9,851 nucleotides of DNA from Actinomycetota bacterium (GCA_005884155.1 VAXD01000019.1:1-9851); one strand, 5' to 3'. Positions 1 to 8,674 are shown, counted from the stretch's first letter. Notes: a model not told the origin generated them from the letters alone. Numbers and translations are program-made.

Positions 1-728
1 GCAGCGCAGCCGACCTTCCCCGCTCCGGCTCGCTCGGCCTCGTCCCGACGATGGGCGCCTTCCACGAGGGCCACCTCTCGCTCTTCCGCACCGCGCGCAC
101 CGAGAACGAGGTCGTGGTCGTGAGCCTGTTCGTCAACCCGGCCCAGTTCGCGCCGGGCGAGGACCTCGACCGCTACCCGCGCAACGAGGAGCGTGACGCA
201 GAGCTCGCCGAGGCCGAGGGCGTCGACGTCCTTTACGTCCCGCCCGCCGAGGAGATCTACCCCGACGGCTTCCAGACCTGGATCGAGGTCGAGGAGCTGG
301 GGAGCATGCTCGAGGGCGAGCACCGGCCCGGGCACTTCCGCGGCGTTGCAACAGTCTGTCTGAAGCTCTTCAACCTCGTCCGGCCGCAGCGCGCCTACTT
401 CGGCCAGAAAGACGCGCAGCAGGCTGCCGTGATCCGCCGGATGGTGCGCGACCTCGCCGTGCCGGTCGAGATCCGCGTCTGCCCGACCATCCGCGACGAG
501 GACGGGCTCGCGCTCTCGTCGCGCAACTCGTACCTCACGCCGAAGGAGCGCGAGGCCGCGCTTGCCCTCCCGCGCGCGCTGGCCTCACACGACCGCTCGC
601 TACTGAACGGCCTCCCGGTCGACTACTTCGAGGAGGCCGACTTCGAGCCGCGCGTCCTCGTCGCGGCCGTCCGCGTCGGCAAGACCCGTTTGATCGACAA
701 CGTCGTCCTGGAAGGACAGACGCAATGA
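1..728 (+). CDS. panC: Pantothenate synthetase (pantoate--beta-alanine ligase), 5'-truncated by window edge
   Basis: PanC joins pantoate and beta-alanine using ATP, through a pantoyl-adenylate, in the last step of pantothenate synthesis in the cytoplasm. The reading frame is open from position 3 and enters the window in mid-gene; the ATG at 51 is an internal Met inside the conserved VPTMGAFHEGHLSL block, so the true start lies upstream, probably by a few tens of bases. Visible family motifs are the nucleotidyl-transferase HxGH (HEGH), FVNPAQF, EGEHRPGHFRGVATV, YFGQKDAQQ and the KMSKS-like ALSSRN. The C-terminal domain after SSRN is only about 50-55 residues, against nearly 100 in E. coli PanC, although the terminal VGKTRLIDNV motif is kept. 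The stop (726-728) overlaps an ATG at 725, and panB follows, as expected for a pan operon. Identity is secure; full activity of the shortened C-domain is uncertain. Confidence 0.96.
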   Translation, partial: SAADLPRSGSLGLVPTMGAFHEGHLSLFRTARTENEVVVVSLFVNPAQFAPGEDLDRYPRNEERDAELAEAEGVDVLYVPPAEEIYPDGFQTWIEVEELGSMLEGEHRPGHFRGVATVCLKLFNLVRPQRAYFGQKDAQQAAVIRRMVRDLAVPVEIRVCPTIRDEDGLALSSRNSYLTPKEREAALALPRALASHDRSLLNGLPVDYFEEADFEPRVLVAAVRVGKTRLIDNVVLEGQTQ

Positions 729-799
729 GCGTAGGCTCGACGGAGCTCATCGAGGAGCGGAGGTGCGGGCTCCGCCGGCGCCGGGAGCGGGATTCATGA
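725..799 (+). CDS. Possible 24-codon linking ORF between panC and panB
   Basis: An ATG at 725 overlaps the panC stop (ATGA). Its frame runs 24 codons (MSVGSTELIEE, then a strongly Arg-rich end) to a TGA at 797-799, which overlaps the ATG of panB at 796 (ATGA again). This geometry would let ribosomes pass from panC to panB through a coupling peptide. No family is recognised, and 24 codons is short enough to arise by chance in GC-rich DNA. It may simply be the panC-panB spacer. Confidence 0.25.
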   Translation: MSVGSTELIEERRCGLRRRRERDS

Positions 800-1770
800 G
801 CACGCCGCCGCAAGGGAAGCTGCCGCTGCCGAGGCTCGCCGAGCTGAAGCGGGAGGGCCGGAAAATCGTCATGGTGACCGCCTACGACGCGCCCGGCGCG
901 CGCTTCGCCGAGGACGCCGGGGTCGACGTGATCCTCGTCGGCGACACCGCCGCGATGGTCGTCCTCGGCCACGAAGGCACGACGGTCCCGGTGACGATGG
1001 ACGAGATGCTCTTCCTCACGCGGACGGTCGCCCGCGCGGCCAACCGGCCGATCGTCATCGGCGACATGCCGTTCGGCTCGTACCAGGTCTCCGACGAGGC
1101 GGCGGTCGAGAACGCGATTCGCTTCGTCAAGGAGGCGGGTGCGGACGCGATCAAGCTCGAGGGCGCGGGTCCGTCGCTCTCGCGCGTGCGCGCGATCGTC
1201 CAGGCCGGGATCCCGGTGATGGGACATGTCGGCCTGACCCCGCAGTCGGCGACGATGCTCGGCGGCTTCAAGACGCAGGGCAAGACCGCTGTCGCGGCGG
1301 TCCAGCTCGTCGAGGATGCGCTCGCGCTCGAGGAGGCCGGCTGCTTCGCGGTTGTGCTCGAGGCCGTGCCCACGCCCGTCGGGGCGGAGATCACGGAGCG
1401 GCTGTCTGTGCCGACGATCGGCATCGGCGCCGGCCCCCACTGCGACGGGCAGGTGCTCGTCTACCACGACCTGCTCGGCCTGACGGAAGGCCACCTGCCG
1501 CGCTTCGTCAAGCGCTACGCGAACCTCTCACGCGAGATCCGCGACGCGCTCGAGAGCTATGCAGAAGAGGTTCGCTCGGGGACCTTCCCCGAGGAGCAGC
1601 ACACCTACGAGATGCCTGCGGAAGAGCTCGAGGCCTTCGAGAGGAGCATGCGCAGCCCGAGCAGGAGCAAGGCGAGCGACCACGCGACGAAGACGAGCTC
1701 CACGGCCGCGAAGGCCCAGGCGCCCGCACCGCGGTCGGAGCCGCCGCTGCGGAAGACGTCCTCGCCGTAG
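796..1770 (+). CDS. panB: 3-methyl-2-oxobutanoate hydroxymethyltransferase with antisense-overlapping C-terminal tail
   Basis: PanB transfers a hydroxymethyl group from 5,10-methylene-tetrahydrofolate to 2-oxoisovalerate, giving ketopantoate, the first committed step to pantothenate. The 324-residue product shows the TIM-barrel signatures in order: GRKIVMVTAYD (21-31), VILVGDTAAMVVLG with metal-ligand Asp50, GDMPFGSYQ with Asp90, IKLEGA (119-124), MGHVGLTPQS (142-151), LEAVP with the likely catalytic Glu189, and GIGAGPHCDGQVLVYHD (209-225). I chose ATG 796 because GGGAG at 783-787 lies 8 nt upstream and homology starts at once; a GTG at 763 with GAGGAG 5 nt upstream would add 11 residues. Family homology ends near residue 271 (EEQHTY). 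The following 53 residues are low-complexity Ser/Ala/Pro/Arg and lie antisense to the Yip1-like gene, so they are probably a read-through tail after loss of the ancestral stop. Confidence 0.96.
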   Translation: MSTPPQGKLPLPRLAELKREGRKIVMVTAYDAPGARFAEDAGVDVILVGDTAAMVVLGHEGTTVPVTMDEMLFLTRTVARAANRPIVIGDMPFGSYQVSDEAAVENAIRFVKEAGADAIKLEGAGPSLSRVRAIVQAGIPVMGHVGLTPQSATMLGGFKTQGKTAVAAVQLVEDALALEEAGCFAVVLEAVPTPVGAEITERLSVPTIGIGAGPHCDGQVLVYHDLLGLTEGHLPRFVKRYANLSREIRDALESYAEEVRSGTFPEEQHTYEMPAEELEAFERSMRSPSRSKASDHATKTSSTAAKAQAPAPRSEPPLRKTSSP

Positions 1771-2204
1771 ACCGCAAGCCGTACCGGCATCACCACGAAG
1801 AGCGAGAGCGCGACCGGCGCCGACGCGAACGCGAGCACGTGCCGCGCCTGCCGGTAGCTGATCCAGCCCACCGCTCGCGCAAGCCATTGCAGGACGAGAC
1901 CGCCGAGGAAGTAGAGCGCGATCGCGTAGATGCCGCCCCCGAAGAACGCCCACACCGCGACGTCGATCCAGTCCAGAGTCACGTCGTCGAGGATCTGCCC
2001 CGCGATCGGCGTCCAGAGCACCGAGGCGATCCCGGCCAGCAGTACGAGCGCGAGCACCGCCTCGCTGCGGGCCTGCGCCGCGGCCTCGGAATCGTCGCGC
2101 AGCCCGGCGAGCACCTCGCGAGGCCGCCAGAGCACGGTGACCGCCCGCCCGAGCCAGGCGCGCTCGTCCGCGGGGGCCTGTACGGCGCGGGCCCGCGTCG
2201 CCAC
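1605..2204 (-). CDS. Yip1-like multi-span membrane protein
   Basis: A 199-residue integral membrane protein. A cytoplasm-like N-terminus contains LGRAVTVLWRPREVLAGL (18-35), typical of bacterial Yip1/YIP1-domain proteins (transmembrane domain after a 'P..VL..L' helix). Hydrophobic segments lie at about 48-66, 82-105, 122-145 and 161-187. The role of bacterial Yip1 proteins is largely unknown; no catalytic motif is seen. The GTG start at 2202-2204 is 5 bp after the uvrA stop, and the uvrA TGA itself contributes to a TGAGG Shine-Dalgarno-like sequence, so the gene is almost certainly co-transcribed and probably translationally coupled with uvrA. Its stop (1605-1607) lies exactly where panB homology ends on the other strand. 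Longer frames over this region on the same strand look like shadows because they lack a membrane pattern. Confidence 0.78.
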   Translation of the reverse strand: MATRARAVQAPADERAWLGRAVTVLWRPREVLAGLRDDSEAAAQARSEAVLALVLLAGIASVLWTPIAGQILDDVTLDWIDVAVWAFFGGGIYAIALYFLGGLVLQWLARAVGWISYRQARHVLAFASAPVALSLFVVMPVRLAVYGEDVFRSGGSDRGAGAWAFAAVELVFVAWSLALLLLGLRMLLSKASSSSAGIS

Positions 2205-2209
2205 GAGCC

Positions 2210-5047
<2,838 letters not shown>

Positions 5048-5056
5048 AACCAGCCA

Positions 5057-5085
5057 AGTCTAGCCGCGCATACGGACGCGAACAA
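5057..5085 (-). promoter_or_regulatory. uvrA promoter (-35 TTGTTC, 17 bp, -10 TAGACT)
   Basis: On the minus strand, TTGTTC (5085-5080) and TAGACT (5062-5057) are separated by exactly 17 bp. The -10 fits the TANNNT pattern of the main sigma factor. Its last base is 9 nt from the uvrA ATG, so a transcript starting 6-8 nt downstream of the -10 would carry only a few nucleotides of leader. The -35 lies inside the LexA box. Confidence 0.7.
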
Positions 5086-5092
5086 GTGTTCG
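5079..5092. promoter_or_regulatory. LexA (SOS) box upstream of uvrA
   Basis: CGAACAAGTGTTCG is a GAAC-N4-GTTC palindrome, extended by one more pair on each side (G5078/C5093) to give perfect 6-bp arms around AAGT. This matches the LexA operator of Gram-positive and actinobacterial species (Cheo-type box). It lies 31 bp upstream of the uvrA start and overlaps the likely -35 element, the classic place for repression. uvrA is a known SOS gene in many bacteria, so site and gene agree. Confidence 0.88.
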
Positions 5093-5254
5093 CTTTCGGT
5101 CATTGATCGAGCAGCGCTTGAGCGCGACCGGACAACCCGTGAGGAGATCCATCGCCAGCTCGGCCTGCCGCCAAGCGCGAAACGCGGCTAGCCCCAGATT
5201 CAGGCCGGCGCATCGTCGTCGAAGACCTCAAGCCCAATTTCCCCTAGATCCGCT
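5093..5254. other. Intergenic gap with two coding-like scraps
   Basis: Between the uvrA operator and the permease stop I find no full gene, RNA or clear terminator hairpin. Two short tracts read like protein ends. On the plus strand 5102-5191 encodes IDRAALERDRTTREEIHRQL plus nine residues, then TAG, with only an ATT as a possible start. On the minus strand 5254-5200 encodes an end with DLGEIGLEVFDDDAPA and TGA. The two stops face each other 8 bp apart. They may be remnants of decayed genes, or chance. Confidence 0.35.
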
Positions 5255-5986
5255 CTACGTGATGTCGGCTCGCCTGAAGGCGAGCGTCCCGAGCACCCCG
5301 GCCACCGCGAGATAGATCAGCGCCAGCACGAGACCGCGGTCGAAGCTGAGCAGTTCAGAGCCCTGGTTTCCGGCCTCGACGACCGAGGCGATCACTCGTC
5401 CCGGCCCGTAGGGATCGGCGCTTGCGATCCCGAGCAGCGGCTCTCCCACGAGCAGCCAGACAAGCGCGACCACGATCGCCGCGGTCTGTCGGCGTAAGAG
5501 CGAGCCGTAGCCGACGCCGAGCGCGCCGGCGATCGCAGCCGCGAGGACGATCCCGGCCACGAGGCGCAGCGAGCTGCCCGAGCCGAGGTGCACCGGAACC
5601 GATCTCGCCTTCAGCAGGAGCGCCGCAAGTGCCCACGCGAAGACGCAGGCGGCGAACGCGAGCACCGCGCCGGCGAACGCGACCGCGACCAGTTTGGCCG
5701 CCGCCACCCGCTCGCGCACCGGCGCAACGAGAAAGGTGTGGCCGATCGTGCCGTTGGCGAACTCTCCGGCCGACGCGACGATGCCGAGGATCAGCGAGAT
5801 CAGCGCGGACACCGCGGCGATCGAGACCACGTCGCGCTGACTGCGGGCCTGCGCGAGCTCGCTGACCGAGTTCTGCGAGACATGAAGAGCGATCACGAGC
5901 ACCTCGAGGCCGAGGATCAACAGCCCGAGCCAGAGCAACAGCCGCGTCGTGCGCAGCTTCAGGAGCTCCGCCGAGACGAGCCTCAT
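5255..5986 (-). CDS. ABC-2 type transporter permease
   Basis: A 243-residue membrane subunit of an ABC exporter, paired with the ATPase gene directly upstream. Hydrophobic segments lie at about 15-34, 53-73, 100-126, 141-162, 168-190 and 217-235, giving the usual six spans of ABC-2 permeases. Between spans 2 and 3 the motif GEFANGTIGHTFLVAPVRER (74-93) is the family's typical 'E...GTI..TL..P..R' loop. The C-terminus LAFRRADIT resembles the common 'F.RRDI' ending. The start is taken as ATG 5984-5986, which overlaps the ATPase TGA (TGATG) and has GGAGG at 5996-6000 with 9 nt spacing; a GTG one codon earlier would add a Met. Substrate cannot be told; homologues move drugs, lantibiotics or lipids. 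Confidence 0.92.
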   Translation of the reverse strand: MRLVSAELLKLRTTRLLLWLGLLILGLEVLVIALHVSQNSVSELAQARSQRDVVSIAAVSALISLILGIVASAGEFANGTIGHTFLVAPVRERVAAAKLVAVAFAGAVLAFAACVFAWALAALLLKARSVPVHLGSGSSLRLVAGIVLAAAIAGALGVGYGSLLRRQTAAIVVALVWLLVGEPLLGIASADPYGPGRVIASVVEAGNQGSELLSFDRGLVLALIYLAVAGVLGTLAFRRADIT

Positions 5987-6882
5987 CACTCGTCGCCTCC
6001 CGTCAGCTCGAGGAAAGCCTCTTCGAGACTCGCGCTCTCGGCGCGCAGCTCGTGCAGGACGATTCCCGCGGCGGCCGCCGCCTCGCCCACGCGCTCCGGC
6101 GGAGCGGCCACGCGCAACTCGCCGTCCTCGCCGGAGGTCGCCTCGATGCCGCCCGCGGCCAGTTGCTCTCGGAGCCTGTTCGCGTCGGGCGACCGCACGA
6201 TCGTCCCGCCCGCGGTGCGCGCCGTCAGCGCCGCCAGCGGCTCGTGCGCGACCAGGCGCGCCTTGTGGATGATCACGACCTCGTCGGCGAGCTGCGCGAT
6301 CTCCCCGAGGACGTGGCTCGAGATGAAGACCGTCCCGCCGCCGCCCGCGAACGAGCGCAGGAAGTTCCGCAACCAGCGGATTCCCTCAGGATCGAGCCCG
6401 TTCGCGGGCTCGTCGAGGACAAGTAGCTGCGGATCGCCCAGCAGCGCCGCGGCCACGCTCAGCCGCTGCCGCATGCCGAGCGAGTACGTCCTGACCCTCC
6501 TCCGCGCCGTGTCCGAGAGCTCCACCAGCTCGAGCGTCGCGTCGACGCGCTCGCGTGGGATACCGGCGGCGGTTGCGACGACCCGCAAGTGGTTCCGGCC
6601 GCTCCGCGCCGGGTGAAAACTCGAGGCCTCGAGGACGGCGCCGACCGTTCGCACCGGGTCGTCGAGCTTCCGGTAGGGGACGCCGCGAACGAGCGCCTGG
6701 CCCGCAGACGGGTGGACGAGACCGAGCAGCATGCGCAGCGTCGTCGTCTTGCCCGCGCCGTTCGGGCCGAGGAATCCCGTGATCCGGCCCGGCTCGATCG
6801 CGAAGCTGAGCTCGTCGACCGCGGTGGTCGACCCGAAGCGCTTTGTGAGCCCGCGAACCTCGAGGGGAGGCGCTTCGGGCAT
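5986..6882 (-). CDS. ABC transporter ATP-binding protein (BcrA/DrrA-like exporter ATPase)
   Basis: A 298-residue ATPase that would drive the adjacent ABC-2 permease. Motifs in order are Walker A GPNGAGKTT (39-47); an alternative Q-loop region VGAVLEASSFHP (80-91), where Glu85 stands in the Gln position as in many bacitracin-type exporters; signature SLGMRQRL (134-141); Walker B LLVLDEP (153-159) with D-loop GLDPEG; and the switch His190 in ISSHVLGEI. A C-terminal domain of about 80 residues (220-298) ends with SLEEAFLELTG, as is usual for this family. The ATG at 6880-6882 is chosen because family homology starts within ten residues and because it overlaps the upstream gene's stop (TGATG). A longer in-frame extension upstream is Arg/Ala-rich and only shadows the bPH2 gene. 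Confidence 0.95.
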   Translation of the reverse strand: MPEAPPLEVRGLTKRFGSTTAVDELSFAIEPGRITGFLGPNGAGKTTTLRMLLGLVHPSAGQALVRGVPYRKLDDPVRTVGAVLEASSFHPARSGRNHLRVVATAAGIPRERVDATLELVELSDTARRRVRTYSLGMRQRLSVAAALLGDPQLLVLDEPANGLDPEGIRWLRNFLRSFAGGGGTVFISSHVLGEIAQLADEVVIIHKARLVAHEPLAALTARTAGGTIVRSPDANRLREQLAAGGIEATSGEDGELRVAAPPERVGEAAAAAGIVLHELRAESASLEEAFLELTGGDE

Positions 6883-7274
6883 CAACCGGCGAGGCGCTCG
6901 ACCAGGCGGTAGACGTTGCGCGGCTCCGCGACGTGATCGATCTCCAGCGGGCCGGGAAGGCTCTGCTCCAGCTCCAGGTTCTCGACCGAGCGCAGCCTGA
7001 CCGACGAGGCGCGGCGGCGCAGCGTCCCGTCGACGACGAACAGCTTCTCGGTCGTGACGACGAGATGCGTCCGCTCCCACTTCCAGACCGCCCGAAGGCT
7101 CAGGAGCGCGCCGGCCACGACCAGCAGCGCGCCCGGCAGCTGGAGCGGCCACGGCTGCGCGAGCAGGAAACCGCCCAAGCCCGCGAGCACGAGCGCCTTG
7201 GACAGCGGCCGCGCGAGCACGACACCGTGCCGGCGCGCGTCCAGGCAGACCTGTTCGTCCCGCGAGGCGAGCAT
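6882..7274 (-). CDS. bPH2 (DUF304-like) domain membrane protein, short form
   Basis: A 130-residue protein with two closely spaced hydrophobic segments (about 26-39 and 46-61) followed by a bacterial PH-like domain: THLVVTTEKLFVVDGTLRRR (69-88) and SVRLRSVENLELEQSLPG (91-108) match the first strands of the bPH_2/YdbS-type fold. The usual RLLGYGTL segment, which normally follows 'QS.LG', is absent: the sequence passes from QSLPG straight to PLEIDHVAEPRNVYRLVERL. This suggests an in-frame loss of about a dozen residues. Bacterial bPH2 proteins are membrane-associated and poorly understood. The gene heads the exporter operon (stop TGA overlaps the ATPase ATG), so a role in assembling or regulating that transporter is possible. 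No strong Shine-Dalgarno sequence precedes the ATG. Confidence 0.8.
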   Translation of the reverse strand: MLASRDEQVCLDARRHGVVLARPLSKALVLAGLGGFLLAQPWPLQLPGALLVVAGALLSLRAVWKWERTHLVVTTEKLFVVDGTLRRRASSVRLRSVENLELEQSLPGPLEIDHVAEPRNVYRLVERLAG

Positions 7275-7292
7275 CTGGCGACGCTTCTACGG

Positions 7293-7308
7293 AGGAACGG
7301 CGGTTCCT
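7293..7308. promoter_or_regulatory. GAAC-N4-GTTC palindrome in divergent promoter region
   Basis: AGGAACGGCGGTTCCT is a perfect 6-bp-arm palindrome around GGCG, in the 77-bp gap between the bPH2-ABC operon and the AI-2E transporter gene. Its core has the same GAAC-N4-GTTC layout as the uvrA SOS box, but the flanks and the GC-rich centre differ from the LexA ideal. GGAAC on either strand is also the -35 hallmark of several ECF sigma factors. A regulatory site is likely; which protein binds is open. Confidence 0.45.
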
Positions 7309-7351
7309 GCGCTGTTTGCCACACGCGCTACCTGGGGGAGAACCCTGCGGA

Positions 7352-8404
7352 ATGGGGACTGTCGCCCGCAAGGCTGCCGTCTCGACGATCGTCGTGATCG
7401 CGATCGTCGCGTTGGCGCTCGCCCTCTGGAAGCTCAAAATCGTCATCGCGCTCGTCTTCCTCGGCTTCGTTCTTGCGGCGGCGATGCGTCCCGGCGTCGA
7501 CCGGCTTGCGGCCCGGCGGGTTCCACGATCGGTCGGCGTCGCGCTCCACTACCTTGCGATCGTCGGCGCGCTCGCGCTGCTCCTCTGGCTCGTCGTGCCG
7601 CGCGCGATCGACCAGGTGAGCCAGGCCCTCGGGGGCGTCCCGACCTCGCGCCAGGAGCTCAATCGGCAGACGAAGCACTCGAAGGGGATCAAGCACCAGG
7701 TCCTCGCCGCGGTTCAGACGCGCCTGACGAAGCTGCCCAAGGCCGGGTCAGTGTTCCACGGGGCCGTCGCCGTGGGCCTCCGGGCGTTCGAGGTGCTGGT
7801 CGGAATCGTGTTCGTGTTCGCGACCGCCGCGTACTGGATCTTCGAGCGAGACCGAGCCATTCGCTTAGTCGGCTCCCTCGTGCCGCCGAAGCACCGGCGC
7901 GTGCTGTGCGACACGTGGGAGCTGATCGACCTGAAGCTCGGCGCGTTCGTCCGGGGCCAGCTCGTGCTGATCGCGTTCGTGGCCACGGTGCTCTCGGTCT
8001 CCTTCTGGGCGATCGGCCTGCCGTTCTGGCTGCTTATCGGAGTGTCGGCAGGGATCGTCGAGATCGTTCCGGTGATCGGGCCCCTCGCGGCGGGCGCGCT
8101 CGCCGTCGCGGTCGGCCTGACCGTTTCGTGGCACCTCGCGCTGGCGGCGGGGATCGTGGTGCTGGTCGTGCGCCTGCTCGAGGACTACGTCGTGATCCCG
8201 AGAGTGATGGGCCACGTAACCGGAATCTCGCCGCTCGTGGTCCTGATCGGAGTGACCGCGATCGGGTTGCTGTTCGGCGGCTTCTACGTGCTCCTCGCGA
8301 CACCGATCCTGGCCGTGCTCGTGACGCTGGTGGACGTGATCGTGCGCGACAAGGATCCGGCCGACGAGGACGTGCCGACGCTGCTGTTCGCGAAAGAGTC
8401 TTAG
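7352..8404 (+). CDS. AI-2E family transporter (PerM/DUF20 permease)
   Basis: A 350-residue membrane protein of the AI-2 exporter/PerM family, which includes proteins linked to autoinducer-2 export and to Na+/H+ antiport; the substrate here is unknown. Hydrophobic spans lie near 10-45 (two), 60-83, 146-165, 202-222, 223-256, 260-276 and 292-330. Family marks are the RGQL turn (201-204), the SAGIVEIVPVIGPLAAG block (232-248) and EDYVVIPRVMGHVTGISPLV (277-296). The long soluble loop between spans 3 and 4 (84-145) is also typical. I chose ATG 7352, with GGGGGAG at 7334-7340 upstream, over an earlier in-frame TTG at 7316 that would add an unlikely MPHALPGGEPCG segment. The stop TAG at 8402-8404 interlocks with the stop of the convergent small gene. 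Confidence 0.93.
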   Translation: MGTVARKAAVSTIVVIAIVALALALWKLKIVIALVFLGFVLAAAMRPGVDRLAARRVPRSVGVALHYLAIVGALALLLWLVVPRAIDQVSQALGGVPTSRQELNRQTKHSKGIKHQVLAAVQTRLTKLPKAGSVFHGAVAVGLRAFEVLVGIVFVFATAAYWIFERDRAIRLVGSLVPPKHRRVLCDTWELIDLKLGAFVRGQLVLIAFVATVLSVSFWAIGLPFWLLIGVSAGIVEIVPVIGPLAAGALAVAVGLTVSWHLALAAGIVVLVVRLLEDYVVIPRVMGHVTGISPLVVLIGVTAIGLLFGGFYVLLATPILAVLVTLVDVIVRDKDPADEDVPTLLFAKES

Positions 8405-8640
8405 GCCTTGCGCCAGCGGCCGAAGATCAGGCCGCCGAGCGTGAACCCCAGGCCGAAGGTCCCCAGAGAGAAGGCACCGATCGCAAAGGCCTTGCGGACG
8501 GTCGAGAGCCGCTGCCAGCGGCCGAGCGCCTCCTGCTCCTCGGTCGTCAGCGGCTCGCCGCGCCGCCGCTTGCGCAGCGCGCCGCCCGCCCTCAGGCCGA
8601 GGTAGAGATCGTCGAAGATCTCAGTCGATTCTTCCGCCAT
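8401..8640 (-). CDS. Hypothetical 79-residue protein with one C-terminal membrane span
   Basis: No family is recognised. The first half is charged: acidic FDDLYLGLRAGG, a basic cluster RKRRR (23-27), then LTTEEQEALGRWQRLSTVRK, which looks helical. A single glycine-rich hydrophobic segment follows (about 51-74, with Gly at 55, 60, 63, 65, 69, 70 and 74), ending in RWRKA. This suggests a tail-anchored or single-span protein with a basic end and possible helix packing through small residues. The ATG at 8638-8640 is preferred because the longer frame upstream runs antisense through the metallophosphoesterase gene. The gene is divergent from the metallophosphoesterase (about 30 bp gap) and its TAA shares bases with the TAG of the AI-2E gene. 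Third-base GC preference and clear protein character support a real gene. Confidence 0.72.
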   Translation of the reverse strand: MAEESTEIFDDLYLGLRAGGALRKRRRGEPLTTEEQEALGRWQRLSTVRKAFAIGAFSLGTFGLGFTLGGLIFGRWRKA

Positions 8641-8674
8641 GGAATCCAGTGTATAGCCTGCTTCGGCGTTGCCC
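8641..8674. promoter_or_regulatory. Very short divergent promoter region
   Basis: The starts of the 79-residue gene (minus) and the metallophosphoesterase (plus) are only 28-34 bp apart. AT-rich TGTATAGCCT (8650-8659) is the only part that reads as a -10 on either strand (TACACT or TATACA minus; TATAGC or TAGCCT plus). Any -35 elements must lie inside the opposing genes, and none is convincing. Confidence 0.35.

Noticed and set aside
763..795. GTG at 763 as panB start
   Set aside because: It has a usable GAGGAG but adds a Pro/Ala/Gly-rich stretch outside family homology; ATG 796 has better spacing from GGGAG. Not fully excluded.
535..1494. Long minus-strand open frame opposite panC and panB
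   Set aside because: Arg/Asp/His-rich with no domain pattern; it is the antisense shadow of two clearly recognised pan genes in GC-rich DNA.
5186..5254. Possible terminator between the ABC permease and uvrA promoter
   Set aside because: No stable GC-rich hairpin followed by a T-run is visible on either strand.
7380..7415. Cluster of GATCG-containing palindromes (GACGATCGTC, GATCGCGATC)
   Set aside because: Explained by the codons for an Ile/Val/Ala membrane helix of the AI-2E protein; GATCG words are common throughout the window.
6883..7446. N-terminal extension of the ABC ATPase frame up to 7446
   Set aside because: The extension is Ala/Arg-rich, runs through the bPH2 gene and beyond, and family homology begins just after the ATG at 6882 that couples to the upstream stop.
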